NCBI RefSeq assembly: GCF_014925385.1
Contig: NZ_JACSDK010000010.1
Location: 62,001 to 126,000, forward strand
Reading direction: 5' to 3'
Length of the DNA stretch: 64,000 nt
Origin: Pelagibius marinus
Lineage (GTDB): Bacteria; Pseudomonadota; Alphaproteobacteria; Kiloniellales; Kiloniellaceae
A program made the translations under genes and the position numbers. Positions 7,933-15,429 of this stretch are shown here, piece by piece (position 1 is the stretch's first letter; the number at the start of each line of letters is the position of its first letter). The notes below the pieces were generated by a model. The model saw only the letters and a program-made list of their open reading frames with translations. It ran no database searches and was not told the origin of the DNA.

Positions 7933-8808
7933 ATGACCGATCCGCGCAAGAAAGTCACGTCGCTGAAGCTCTGGCAGGGCAAGGTCGAGCCGCAGCCGCT
8001 TTCCGGCGGGATCACCAACGTGAACTTCCTGGTGGAGGACGCCGGGCGCAGGTACGTGGTGCGCGTCGGCGACGACATCCCAATCCACCAGGTCATGCGC
8101 TTCAACGAGCTGGCGGCCAGCCGCGCCGCAGCGGAAGCCGGGATCTCCCCGGCGGTGGTCTATCACGAGCCCGGCGTGCTGGTGATCGACTTCATCGCCG
8201 GCAAGACCCTGGGCGAGGAAGACCTGCGCCGCCAGGAGACCCTGGAGCGCGCCCTGCCGCTGGTCATCAAGTGCCACCGCGAGCTGCCGAAGTTCCTCCG
8301 CGGGCCAGCCCTGGCCTTCTGGGTCTTCCACGTGATCCGCGACTACGCCTGGACCCTGAAGGAAGGCGACAGCGCCCATGCCAGCCTGCTGCCGGCCCTG
8401 CTGACCCTGGCGCAGAAGCTGGAGGAAGCGGTGGGCGACGTCTCCATGGTCTTCGGCCACAACGACCTGCTGCCCGCCAACTTCATCGACGACGGCGAGC
8501 GCCTGTGGCTCATCGACTGGGACTATGCCGGCTTCAATTCGCCGCTCTTCGACCTCGGCGGACTGGCCTCCAACAACGGCCTCTCGCCCACGCAGGAAGA
8601 CTGGATGCTGGAAACCTATTTCGAGAAGCCGGCAGACGACGGCCTGCGGCGGCGCTACCAGGCGATGAAGTGCGCCTCCCTGTTGCGCGAGACCCTGTGG
8701 TCCATGGTCTCCGAAATCCATTCCGACATCGACTTCGACTACGCGGCCTACACCGCCGAGAACCTGGCGCGCTTTCAGGCCGCCGTTAAAGAATTTCAGC
8801 AAAGCTGA
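7933..8808 (+). CDS. choline kinase-like phosphotransferase
   Basis: A 291-residue APH-fold kinase. The N-lobe has the nucleotide loop PLSGGITNVNF and the Lys-equivalent strand YVVRVGDD. The catalytic loop is FGHNDLLPANFI (about 176-187), containing the base Asp and Asn, and the metal-binding Asp is in LWLIDWDYAGFNSPLFDLG. This matches choline/ethanolamine kinases and LicA-like proteins. It is co-transcribed with the betaine transporter (one-base gap) and followed 17 bases later by the flavin dehydrogenase. The paralogue at the window start shows the same motifs. The substrate may be choline or another imported amino-alcohol. Confidence 0.88.
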   Translation: MTDPRKKVTSLKLWQGKVEPQPLSGGITNVNFLVEDAGRRYVVRVGDDIPIHQVMRFNELAASRAAAEAGISPAVVYHEPGVLVIDFIAGKTLGEEDLRRQETLERALPLVIKCHRELPKFLRGPALAFWVFHVIRDYAWTLKEGDSAHASLLPALLTLAQKLEEAVGDVSMVFGHNDLLPANFIDDGERLWLIDWDYAGFNSPLFDLGGLASNNGLSPTQEDWMLETYFEKPADDGLRRRYQAMKCASLLRETLWSMVSEIHSDIDFDYAAYTAENLARFQAAVKEFQQS

Positions 8809-8825
8809 TAAGGCTGAGGATAAAG

Positions 8826-11276
8826 ATGGCAGAGTTTCCTTCCACGGCAAAAGCGGTCGTCATCGGCGGCGGCATTGTCGGCTGTTCCACCGCCTACCAT
8901 CTCGGCAAGCTCGGCTGGACCGATACGGTCCTGATCGAGCGCCACAAGCTGACCTCCGGAACGACGTTTCACGCCGCCGGGCTGGTCGGCCAGCTGCGCT
9001 CCAACGCCAATATCACGCAGCTGCTGGGCAACTCAGTGGAGCTCTACAACACTCTGGAAGGGGAGACGGGACTCGCCACCGGCTGGAAGATGAACGGCGG
9101 CCTGCGTCTGGCCTGCAACGAGGAACGCTGGACGGAGGTCAAGCGCCAGGCCACCACCGCGCACTCCTTCGGGTTGGAGATGCACCTGATGACGCCGAAA
9201 GAGGCGCAGGAGCTCTGGCCGCTGATGACCGTCGACGACGTGGTCGGCGCCGCCTTCCTGCCGACCGACGGCCAAGCCAATCCCGCCGACATCACCCAGG
9301 CCTTGGCAAAAGGCGCACGCCAGAACGGCGTGAAGATCTTCGAGGATACCGCCGTGCTCTCCGTCGAGGTTGCGGACGGCAAGGTGAAGGCGGTGGTGAC
9401 CGACAAGGGGCGCATCGACTGCGAAGTGGTTGTCTGCTGCGCCGGGCAGTGGTCGCGCAGCCTGGCCGCCACCGTCGGCGTCAACGTGCCGCTGGTCTCG
9501 GTCGAGCATCAGTACATGGTGACCGAGCCCATCGAGGGCGTGCCGTCGAAGCTGCCGACCCTGCGCGATCCCGACCGCCTGACCTACTACAAGGAGGAGG
9601 TCGGTGGCCTGGTCATGGGCGGCTATGAGCCCAACCCCATTCCCTGGGCCATGGACGGCATTCCCGAGGGCTTCCACTACTCGCTGCTGGATTCCAACTT
9701 CGACCATTTCGAGCAGCTCATGGAACTGGCGCTGGGCCGCGTACCGGCGCTGGAAACCGCGGGCGTGCGCGAGCTGATCAACGGGCCGGAGAGCTTCACC
9801 CCCGACGGCAACTTCATCCTGGGTGAAGCGCCGGAGCTGAAGAACTTCTTCGTCGGCGCCGGCTTCAACGCCTTCGGCATCGCCGCCGGCGGCGGCGCGG
9901 GGCAGGCGCTGGCCGAATGGGTTCACGCCGGCGAGCCGCCCTACGACCTCTGGCCCGTCGATATCCGCCGCTTCGGGCGCCCGCACTTCGACACCGACTG
10001 GGTGCGCACCCGCACCCTGGAGGCCTACGGCAAGCACTACACCATCGCCTGGCCCTCGGAAGAGCACGACAGCGGGCGGCCCTGCCGCCGCTCACCGCTC
10101 TATGCCATCCTGAAGGAGCAGGGCGCCTGTTTCGGCGAGAAGCTGGGCTGGGAGCGGCCCAACTGGTACGCCGATGCGGCCAAGGGCGAGGAGGCCAGGG
10201 ACCGCTACAGCTTTGGCCGCCCCAACTGGTTCGAGCCGGTGGGGCGCGAGCACAAGGCGGCGCGCGAGGCCGCCGTGCTCTTCGACCAGTCGAGCTTCGC
10301 CAAGTTCGTCCTGAAGGGCCCCGACGCCGAGGACGCGCTGTCGTGGATCTGCGCCAACAACGTGGCCAAGCCGGTGGGCTCGCTGACCTACACCCAGATG
10401 CTGAACGACAAGGGCGGCATCGAGTGCGACCTGACGGTGGCGCGCACGGCCCACGACGAGTTCTACATCGTCACCGGCACCGGCTTCGCCACCCACGACT
10501 TCGACTGGATCAAGCGCAACATCCCGGATGGCATGAACGCGCAGCTCTTCGACGTCACCTCGGCCAACGCGGTGCTGTCGCTCATGGGCCCCAGGTCGCG
10601 CGACATCCTGGCGCAGGTGACCCGCGACGACGTCAGCAACGAGGGCTTCAAGTTCGGCACGGCGAAGCGCATCGGCATCGCCGGCTGCCCCGTGCTGGCC
10701 CTGCGCGTCACCTACGTGGGCGAGCTGGGCTGGGAGCTGCACCTGCCGACCGAGTACGCGGTCAACGTCTACGAGGCATTGATGAAGGCGGGCGAGGGCC
10801 ACGGCCTGGCCAATGCCGGCTACCGCGCCATCGAGACCCTGCGCCTGGAAAAGGGCTACCGCGCCTGGGGCAGTGACATCGGCCCTGACCACACGCCCGT
10901 CGAGGCCGGGCTCGGCTGGGCGGTGAAACTGAAGAAGAATATCGACTTCAAGGGCCGCGCCGCCATCGAGGCGCAGGTCTCCGGCGGCGTGAAGAAGATG
11001 CTGGCCTGCTTCACCGTCGAGAACCCCGAGGTCGTGCTGCTGGGCCGCGAGACCATCTACCGCGACGGCCAGCGTGTCGGCTGGCTGACCTCGGCGGGCT
11101 ACGGCCACACCGTCGGCAAGCCCATCGGCTACGGCTACGTGCGCAACTCGGCGGGCGTCGACGAGGGGTTCCTCACCTCCGGCAGCTATGAGTTGGAGGT
11201 GGCTGCGGAACGGGTTCCCTGTGCCCTGCACCTGGCGGCGCTCTATGATCCCCAGATGGCGCGGGTGAAAACCTAG
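8826..11276 (+). CDS. dimethylglycine/sarcosine dehydrogenase-like FAD + GcvT fusion
   Basis: An 816-residue fusion. The N-terminal FAD-dependent oxidoreductase domain (dinucleotide motif VVIGGGIVGCSTAYHL) carries SGTTFHAAG, whose His aligns with the covalent flavin site of dimethylglycine dehydrogenase. An FAO middle domain follows, then a C-terminal GcvT/aminomethyltransferase domain (from about residue 430; YTQMLNDKGGIECDLTVAR, YVGELGWELHLP, LEKGYRAWGSDI) that binds tetrahydrofolate and captures the released C1 unit. Such enzymes demethylate dimethylglycine, sarcosine or related amines. It is the last gene of the transporter-kinase operon. Its final 126 bp are duplicated at 14300-14425, and Rhs sequence begins two bases after its stop codon. 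Confidence 0.9.
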   Translation: MAEFPSTAKAVVIGGGIVGCSTAYHLGKLGWTDTVLIERHKLTSGTTFHAAGLVGQLRSNANITQLLGNSVELYNTLEGETGLATGWKMNGGLRLACNEERWTEVKRQATTAHSFGLEMHLMTPKEAQELWPLMTVDDVVGAAFLPTDGQANPADITQALAKGARQNGVKIFEDTAVLSVEVADGKVKAVVTDKGRIDCEVVVCCAGQWSRSLAATVGVNVPLVSVEHQYMVTEPIEGVPSKLPTLRDPDRLTYYKEEVGGLVMGGYEPNPIPWAMDGIPEGFHYSLLDSNFDHFEQLMELALGRVPALETAGVRELINGPESFTPDGNFILGEAPELKNFFVGAGFNAFGIAAGGGAGQALAEWVHAGEPPYDLWPVDIRRFGRPHFDTDWVRTRTLEAYGKHYTIAWPSEEHDSGRPCRRSPLYAILKEQGACFGEKLGWERPNWYADAAKGEEARDRYSFGRPNWFEPVGREHKAAREAAVLFDQSSFAKFVLKGPDAEDALSWICANNVAKPVGSLTYTQMLNDKGGIECDLTVARTAHDEFYIVTGTGFATHDFDWIKRNIPDGMNAQLFDVTSANAVLSLMGPRSRDILAQVTRDDVSNEGFKFGTAKRIGIAGCPVLALRVTYVGELGWELHLPTEYAVNVYEALMKAGEGHGLANAGYRAIETLRLEKGYRAWGSDIGPDHTPVEAGLGWAVKLKKNIDFKGRAAIEAQVSGGVKKMLACFTVENPEVVLLGRETIYRDGQRVGWLTSAGYGHTVGKPIGYGYVRNSAGVDEGFLTSGSYELEVAAERVPCALHLAALYDPQMARVKT
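11151..11276 (+). repeat. direct repeat, left copy (3' end of dehydrogenase gene)
   Basis: The last 126 bp of the dehydrogenase gene, including the stop. They match 14300-14425 with 11 mismatches and no gaps (about 91% identity). The two copies bracket the Rhs fragment island exactly. Confidence 0.9.
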
Positions 11277-11277
11277 G

Positions 11278-11862
11278 CGCTTCACTGGCGGCCCGGGCGG
11301 CGCGACGGACGTCGCCTACCTGCACGCCGACCACCTGGGCACGCCGCAGGCCATGACGGATGCCAATGCGCAGGTGCTGTGGTGGCGCGACCAGACGCCC
11401 TTCGGGCAGACGGTGACGGCGGGCGGCTTCAGCCAGAACCCCCTGCGCTTCCCCGGCCAGATCGCCGACGCCGAAAGCGGCCTCGCCTACAACTACTTCC
11501 GCGACTACGACCCGGCGCTGGGCCGCTACATCCAGAGCGACCCGATCGGGCTCGGGGGTGGGCTGAATACCTATGGGTATGTGGGGGGGAATCCGATTAG
11601 GTTTGTGGACCCGCAAGGGACGATATTATTTGAAATCTGTTCCATTATTCCGCAGCTTTGTTTTGGACCGGACAAGGGTGGTGGCGGGGGAAGCTGCCCA
11701 GCGCCCGATTGTGAAAAGGTGCGTCAGGAGTGCCTGAAGAAATGCTCCCGGCAGTTCGCAGATGATCCTAGTTCGCTCCCTGGTGGACGCAGCAATACAC
11801 CCAGCGGCATGAGAGTCTGTATTCGAGACTGTATGGCCGAACAGGGATGTTTCGACTACTAA
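11278..11862 (+). pseudogene. Rhs core fragment with Cys-rich C-terminal tip (5'-truncated)
   Basis: The reading frame is open from just after the dehydrogenase stop but has no start codon or ribosome site for an intact Rhs protein. It encodes the end of an Rhs repeat-associated core (DVAYLHADHLGTPQAMTDANA, NPLRFPGQIADAESGLAYNYFRDYDPALGRYIQSDPIGL, NTYGYVGGNPIRFVDPQG), then a variable tip of about 85 residues. The tip is Gly- and Cys-rich, with twin Cx3C motifs (ECLKKC and VCIRDC) plus four more Cys. GC content drops sharply at the core/tip boundary, as in polymorphic toxin tips. An internal ATG at 11353 could give a 169-aa protein. It is most likely a displaced tip module usable only after recombination with a full rhs gene. 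Confidence 0.75.
11281..11618 (+). repeat. Rhs core repeat, copy 1
   Basis: These 338 bp align without gaps to 12549-12886 at a constant offset of 1268 bp. Identity is high across the core and ends where the two tips diverge. It is a natural substrate for homologous recombination that would exchange or delete tips. Confidence 0.9.
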
Positions 11863-11894
11863 ATGGGAGAAGTGGAATGTGACGGGGATTGAAG

Positions 11895-12140
11895 ATGGAA
11901 CGAAAGACCGCAATTAAGCTCCTTGCTACAATCGAAGCAATGGCACCACAGTTTGACGAAATCACTTCGTTGACCTATGAGATTGTTGATGAGACGGAGC
12001 GTAAGGAATTTAGGGAGAAAGTTGCAGAAGCAATGAGTCTCTTGGCGTATGATCTCGTGATGCAGATTGTTCGACAGTACCCAGATCTAGATCCGGACAA
12101 AGAACGCTATAGCCGTTCTTCGTCCAGCAATGAACCCTAA
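11895..12140 (+). CDS. small orphan protein, putative immunity partner of Rhs tip 1
   Basis: An 81-residue acidic, helical, cytosolic protein (MERKTAIKLLATIEAMAPQF, ETERKEFREKVAEAMSLLAYDLVMQIV) with no recognised domain. GGGG lies 7-8 bases before the ATG; an in-frame TTG at 11889 is an alternative start. It follows the tip gene by 32 bases and has the same low GC, the arrangement of an immunity gene behind a polymorphic toxin. It has no signal peptide, so its target would be in the cytoplasm. Function is inferred from position only. Confidence 0.5.
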   Translation: MERKTAIKLLATIEAMAPQFDEITSLTYEIVDETERKEFREKVAEAMSLLAYDLVMQIVRQYPDLDPDKERYSRSSSSNEP

Positions 12141-13424
12141 CGTGTAGGTCTGCGCGGCGGGCAGTGGAACGAGCTGGGGGTCTTCAGCTTCACCGGCGGG
12201 CAGGACTACGCAATCACCCTCACGGACGACGCCAACGGCACGGTGGTGGCCGACGCGCTCTACATCGTGAAGGTGGAGCCGCTGAGCGACGCCGTCACCT
12301 GGGCGCCGTCCCTGCCGGCCAGCGGCACTTACCAGGTCTATGCCAAGTGGACCGCCGATGAGACGCGGGCCACGGACGCAAGCTACTCAATCGTCCACAG
12401 CGGCGGCACGGCGGCGGTGACCGTGAACCAGCGGGTCGGCGGCGGCCTTTGGCACTACCTCGGAAGCTATGCCTTCGATCCTTTGAGCAACCCGACGGTG
12501 ACGCTGGCGGCCAAGGCCAACGGCAGCGTGGCGGCCGATGCGATCCGCTTCGTCGGCGGGCCGGGCGGGGCGACGGACGTCGCCTACCTGCATACGGATC
12601 ACCTGGGCACGCCGCAGGCGATGACCGATGCCAATGCCCAGGTGCTGTGGTGGCGCGACCAGACGCCCTTCGGGCAGGCGGTGGCCACGGGCGGCTTCAG
12701 CCAGAACCCCTTGCGCTTCCCCGGCCAGATCGCCGACGCCGAAAGCGGCCTCGCCTACGACTATTTCCGAGACTACGACCCGGCGCTGGGGCGATACATC
12801 CAGAGCGACCCGATTGGACTGGGGGGCGGGCTCAACACCTATGGGTATGTGGGCGGGAATCCAATTGGAAGGATTGACCCGCGAGGACTCGATCTCATTC
12901 TCATAGGCGAGAATGGTGGGTTGGGCAAATTATTCGAACTGGCAGCCAAGACGTGGGATAGAGAGAACTGCGGTTGCAATGAAATCGTACACGTTGGGAC
13001 CGGAGATGAAGCTGTTGAAGCGATTGAGAGCTATGCATCTAGAAACAATGGTGTCGACGGCCTTCAAGTATTTGCGCACAGCGCGTCGGACGGCGTCTAT
13101 TTTAACCAAGGGGTAACGATTAACAGTCTCTATTCTGATGGTGCGGGGTGGTGGCTCTCTTATGTTCCCGGCGGCCAGGCGAGAATCGAGGAGATTGACC
13201 CAGATTTGTTTAAGCCCGGCGCGACGATTCAGCTCTTTGGCTGCAACACAGGTGATGGAGATACTTCATTCGCTGAAGCGCTTGCAAAGCATCTTGGAAG
13301 GCCGGTGACAGGTTCGCAGAGTCCAACTCATTTTGAGCCGAGTAACATTCGGAGCGACTACAAGGGGGCCGTTCGCATGGTCCCCGATAATCCGAAAAAG
13401 GGATGGACGACCTACAAACCTTAA
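12141..13424 (+). pseudogene. Rhs fragment with golvesin-like domain and caspase-like tip (5'-truncated)
   Basis: The frame is open directly after the upstream TAA but lacks the N-terminus of an Rhs protein; an internal GTG/ATG near 12243 could start a 393-aa product. Order: the end of one golvesin-type carbohydrate-binding-like domain and a second complete one (LPASGTYQVYAKWTADETRATDASYSI, then VTVNQRVGGGLWHYLGSYAF), the Rhs core (DVAYLHTDHLG to NTYGYVGGNPIG, IDPRG), then a 175-residue tip. In the tip, VFAHSASDGVYF and IQLFGCNTGDG supply His and Cys at positions like those of DUF4347-type, caspase-fold (clan CD) proteins. This suggests a cysteine-protease toxin. Lower GC in the tip supports acquisition. 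Confidence 0.7.
12549..12886 (+). repeat. Rhs core repeat, copy 2
   Basis: Partner of 11281-11618. It encodes the same core residues with a few substitutions (for example LAYDYFRDY against LAYNYFRDY). After the DPxG motif the two sequences become unrelated. Confidence 0.9.
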
Positions 13425-13439
13425 TGTTGGTGAGGAATA

Positions 13440-13958
13440 ATGAGAGTCTCCGTTTTCCGACAGGTGCTTTGTGTGATTGCTGTGACGTTCCTTCTCGCAG
13501 GGTGTACGCGGCCGCCAGGAGACCTTTTCGACAAGATGATGGCGACAGACAACAATGAGGATTTCAGGTTTCTTTCGGCACAGGCGATGGAGCTTGGAAA
13601 GGATTCAATTCCAATTTTTCTTGCCATCCTATCTCGCGAGATCCCGCCAGAACGCAAGCTCTCGGTCATTGAGTTAAGCAAAAATGGCGTTTGCTTGACT
13701 CGCTTAAATGATCTGGCCAAGGAAGGAATCTATAGCATCTTTGAGATCCCAATTTTGCTCAGGCATATGGAGCAAGAACCTTTCGACCTCCATGCATCGC
13801 TCATTCCGGCGGAGACCCTGAGGTTGATCACCGGGCTGGATGTCGGTTATAGCGAACAGTTCGTGGCAGGCTACACTAAAGCCGATGAGCCGAGACGGAA
13901 AAAAATGCTCTCTGCTTGGCGAAATTGGTACGAGGAGAAGATAGCAAGTGAAGGTTAG
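13440..13958 (+). CDS. lipoprotein, putative immunity protein of Rhs tip 2
   Basis: A 172-residue lipoprotein. Its signal peptide ends in the lipobox LLAGC (Cys near residue 22), and the start has a good GTGAGG site. The mature part is helical (FRFLSAQAMELGKDSIPIFL, RRKKMLSAWRNWYEEKI) and reminiscent of HEAT-type helices. It begins 15 bases after the caspase-like tip and shares its low GC, as expected for a toxin-immunity pair. Membrane anchoring suggests that the matching toxin acts in the periplasm. No family was recognised. Confidence 0.6.
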   Translation: MRVSVFRQVLCVIAVTFLLAGCTRPPGDLFDKMMATDNNEDFRFLSAQAMELGKDSIPIFLAILSREIPPERKLSVIELSKNGVCLTRLNDLAKEGIYSIFEIPILLRHMEQEPFDLHASLIPAETLRLITGLDVGYSEQFVAGYTKADEPRRKKMLSAWRNWYEEKIASEG

Positions 13959-14043
13959 TGCTGAGTTGTGGGCAGCAATATTACATTGCTGAAGGGCAAC
14001 GATTTCTACGCCATGGTCACTTGTGAGCCGGTTGCGGCCAATT

Positions 14044-14310
14044 CTATTCCCCGGCGACGGCTCAGGCTCGGTGGTGCTGACCGACCAGGCGGACGGCAGG
14101 GTCATCGCCGATGCCGTGCGCCTGACCGCCGATCCCTCGGCAGTGCGCACGGCGAGCTGGACCTACAGCGCGGCCGAGAGCGGCGACTACCGGGTCTTCG
14201 CGCGCTGGCCGGAAGGCGAGGGGCATGCCACCAACGCCCCCTACACGATCGAGCACGACGGCGGCAGCAGCCTGGTCACGGTGAGCCAAGCCCAGCGCTG
14301 TGGGTGTTGA
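14044..14310 (+). pseudogene. golvesin-like domain fragment of an Rhs protein
   Basis: This fragment encodes DGSGSVVLTDQADGRVIADA and ESGDYRVFARWPEGEGHATN, then APYTIEHDGGSSLVTVSQAQ: the end of one golvesin-like domain and most of another, homologous to the segment at 12150-12440. The domain stops abruptly after VTVSQAQ, where sequence of the dehydrogenase 3' end takes over. It has no start and no Rhs core. It is the right-hand remnant of the Rhs island and shows that the island was cut by recombination at this point. Confidence 0.75.
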
Positions 14311-14425
14311 CGAGGCCTTCCTGACCTCCGGCAGCTATGAGCTGGAGGTGGCTGCGGAACGGATTCCTTGTGCCCTGCACCTGGAGGCGCTCTATGATCC
14401 GCAGATGGCGCGGGTGAAAACCTAG
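14300..14425 (+). pseudogene. remnant: duplicated 3' end of dehydrogenase gene (right direct repeat)
   Basis: It encodes 41 residues plus stop (VGVDEAFLTSGSYELEV, AAERIPCALHL, then EALYDPQMARVKT). The residues differ from the intact gene's end at only a few positions (A for G, I for V, E for A, plus one near the junction). Most of the 11 nucleotide differences are at third codon positions, so this copy diverged while under protein-level selection. It may be the original 3' end of this gene or the end of a lost paralogue. Confidence 0.85.
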
Positions 14426-14459
14426 CCTGTGCCAAGCCATTCTTCAGAGGAAAACCTCC

Positions 14460-15392
14460 GTGCGCCTGCTGTGCCTGCTTTTCCTTCTCCTTCTGCCCTG
14501 CGCCGCCGCGGCGGAGAGCACCGGCACGCCCAGGTTTGTCGTTTACTACAATTCCGATGTCAGCCCGGCTGAGGATCTGATCGGGCTGCCGTACAGCCAT
14601 GTCATCCTTTCCTTCGTGACCCTGTCGGGCGGCCTTAAGCTGGCGCCCGATCCACGCCTGGAGGCGCCTCTGGCGGCGGTCGGCAGGTTGCAGGCGGACG
14701 GCAAGAAGGTGCTGATCTCCTTCGGCGGCGGCGACATGCGCTTGGAGGCCTACCGTCCGGCCGTCGGCCGGGAAGCCGCGCTGGCCGCCGTGCTTGCCGG
14801 CTTTGTTGCCGAGCACGGCCTGGACGGCGTCGACATTGACTTCGAGATTGACGCGGCCTTGCAGCGCCCGCCCGCGAAGGGCGCCTTCGACGGCCGGGCC
14901 TTTCTCGTGGCTCTGAGCCGGGAACTGCGCAAGGCCCTGCCGGAGGGCGCGCTGATCACCCATGCCCCGCAGGCGCCCTATCTGGATCCGCGCTGGCACG
15001 GCGGTCCCTACCTCGACATTCTGCGCCAGGCCGGGACCGACATCGACTGGATCATGGTCCAGTACTACAACAACCCGGATTTCGACCTCCCCATCGCCAG
15101 CCATCTTGTCGGTGCCGAAAAGGACCCTTTCCCGGTTTCCTATGCGGGGATCACCGGCGGCGTCCTGGGCTTTGCCTGGCCGGCGCAGAAAACTCTCGTC
15201 GGCCTGCCGATCTACCGGGATGATGCGAGCAACGGTTTTCAGCCGCCCGAGGTGGTGCGGGATCAGATCGTGGCGCCGCTGGTGTCCCGCTATGGCGCGG
15301 ACTTCGGCGGGCTCGGCGGCTGGCAGTTCTCGACGCACACCGCCGATCATCGCTACTGGAACGAAAGGTTGGCCCCGGCGCTTAGGCCTTGA
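14460..15392 (+). CDS. GH18-family glycoside hydrolase (chitinase-like), secreted
   Basis: A 310-residue protein with a signal peptide (MRLLCLLFLLLLPCAAAAES) and a GH18 TIM barrel. The catalytic DxxDxDxE motif is complete (LDGVDIDFEI, about residues 121-130), so acid catalysis is expected. VLISFGGGDMR matches the SxGG strand and MVQYYNN the conserved MxYD-type strand. It lacks carbohydrate-binding modules. The start is GTG at 14460, 10 bases after AGAGG. It would hydrolyse chitin-like or peptidoglycan-derived GlcNAc polymers, or bind glycans. It stands directly downstream of the Rhs island. Confidence 0.85.
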   Translation: MRLLCLLFLLLLPCAAAAESTGTPRFVVYYNSDVSPAEDLIGLPYSHVILSFVTLSGGLKLAPDPRLEAPLAAVGRLQADGKKVLISFGGGDMRLEAYRPAVGREAALAAVLAGFVAEHGLDGVDIDFEIDAALQRPPAKGAFDGRAFLVALSRELRKALPEGALITHAPQAPYLDPRWHGGPYLDILRQAGTDIDWIMVQYYNNPDFDLPIASHLVGAEKDPFPVSYAGITGGVLGFAWPAQKTLVGLPIYRDDASNGFQPPEVVRDQIVAPLVSRYGADFGGLGGWQFSTHTADHRYWNERLAPALRP

Positions 15393-15429
15393 GGTGAAGC
15401 TGTGTCGGCGTTCGTGAAGATCGAGCGGA

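Noticed and set aside
5637-8105. 822-codon minus-strand open frame across the permease
   Set aside because: It is antisense to the clearly conserved ATPase/permease genes, and its translation is a His/Gln/Arg/Asp-rich low-complexity sequence typical of shadow frames in GC-rich DNA.
12243-13424. Calling the second Rhs fragment an intact gene
   Set aside because: An internal start exists, but homology continues upstream of it to 12150 and the N-terminal Rhs part is missing, so it is recorded as a truncated module.
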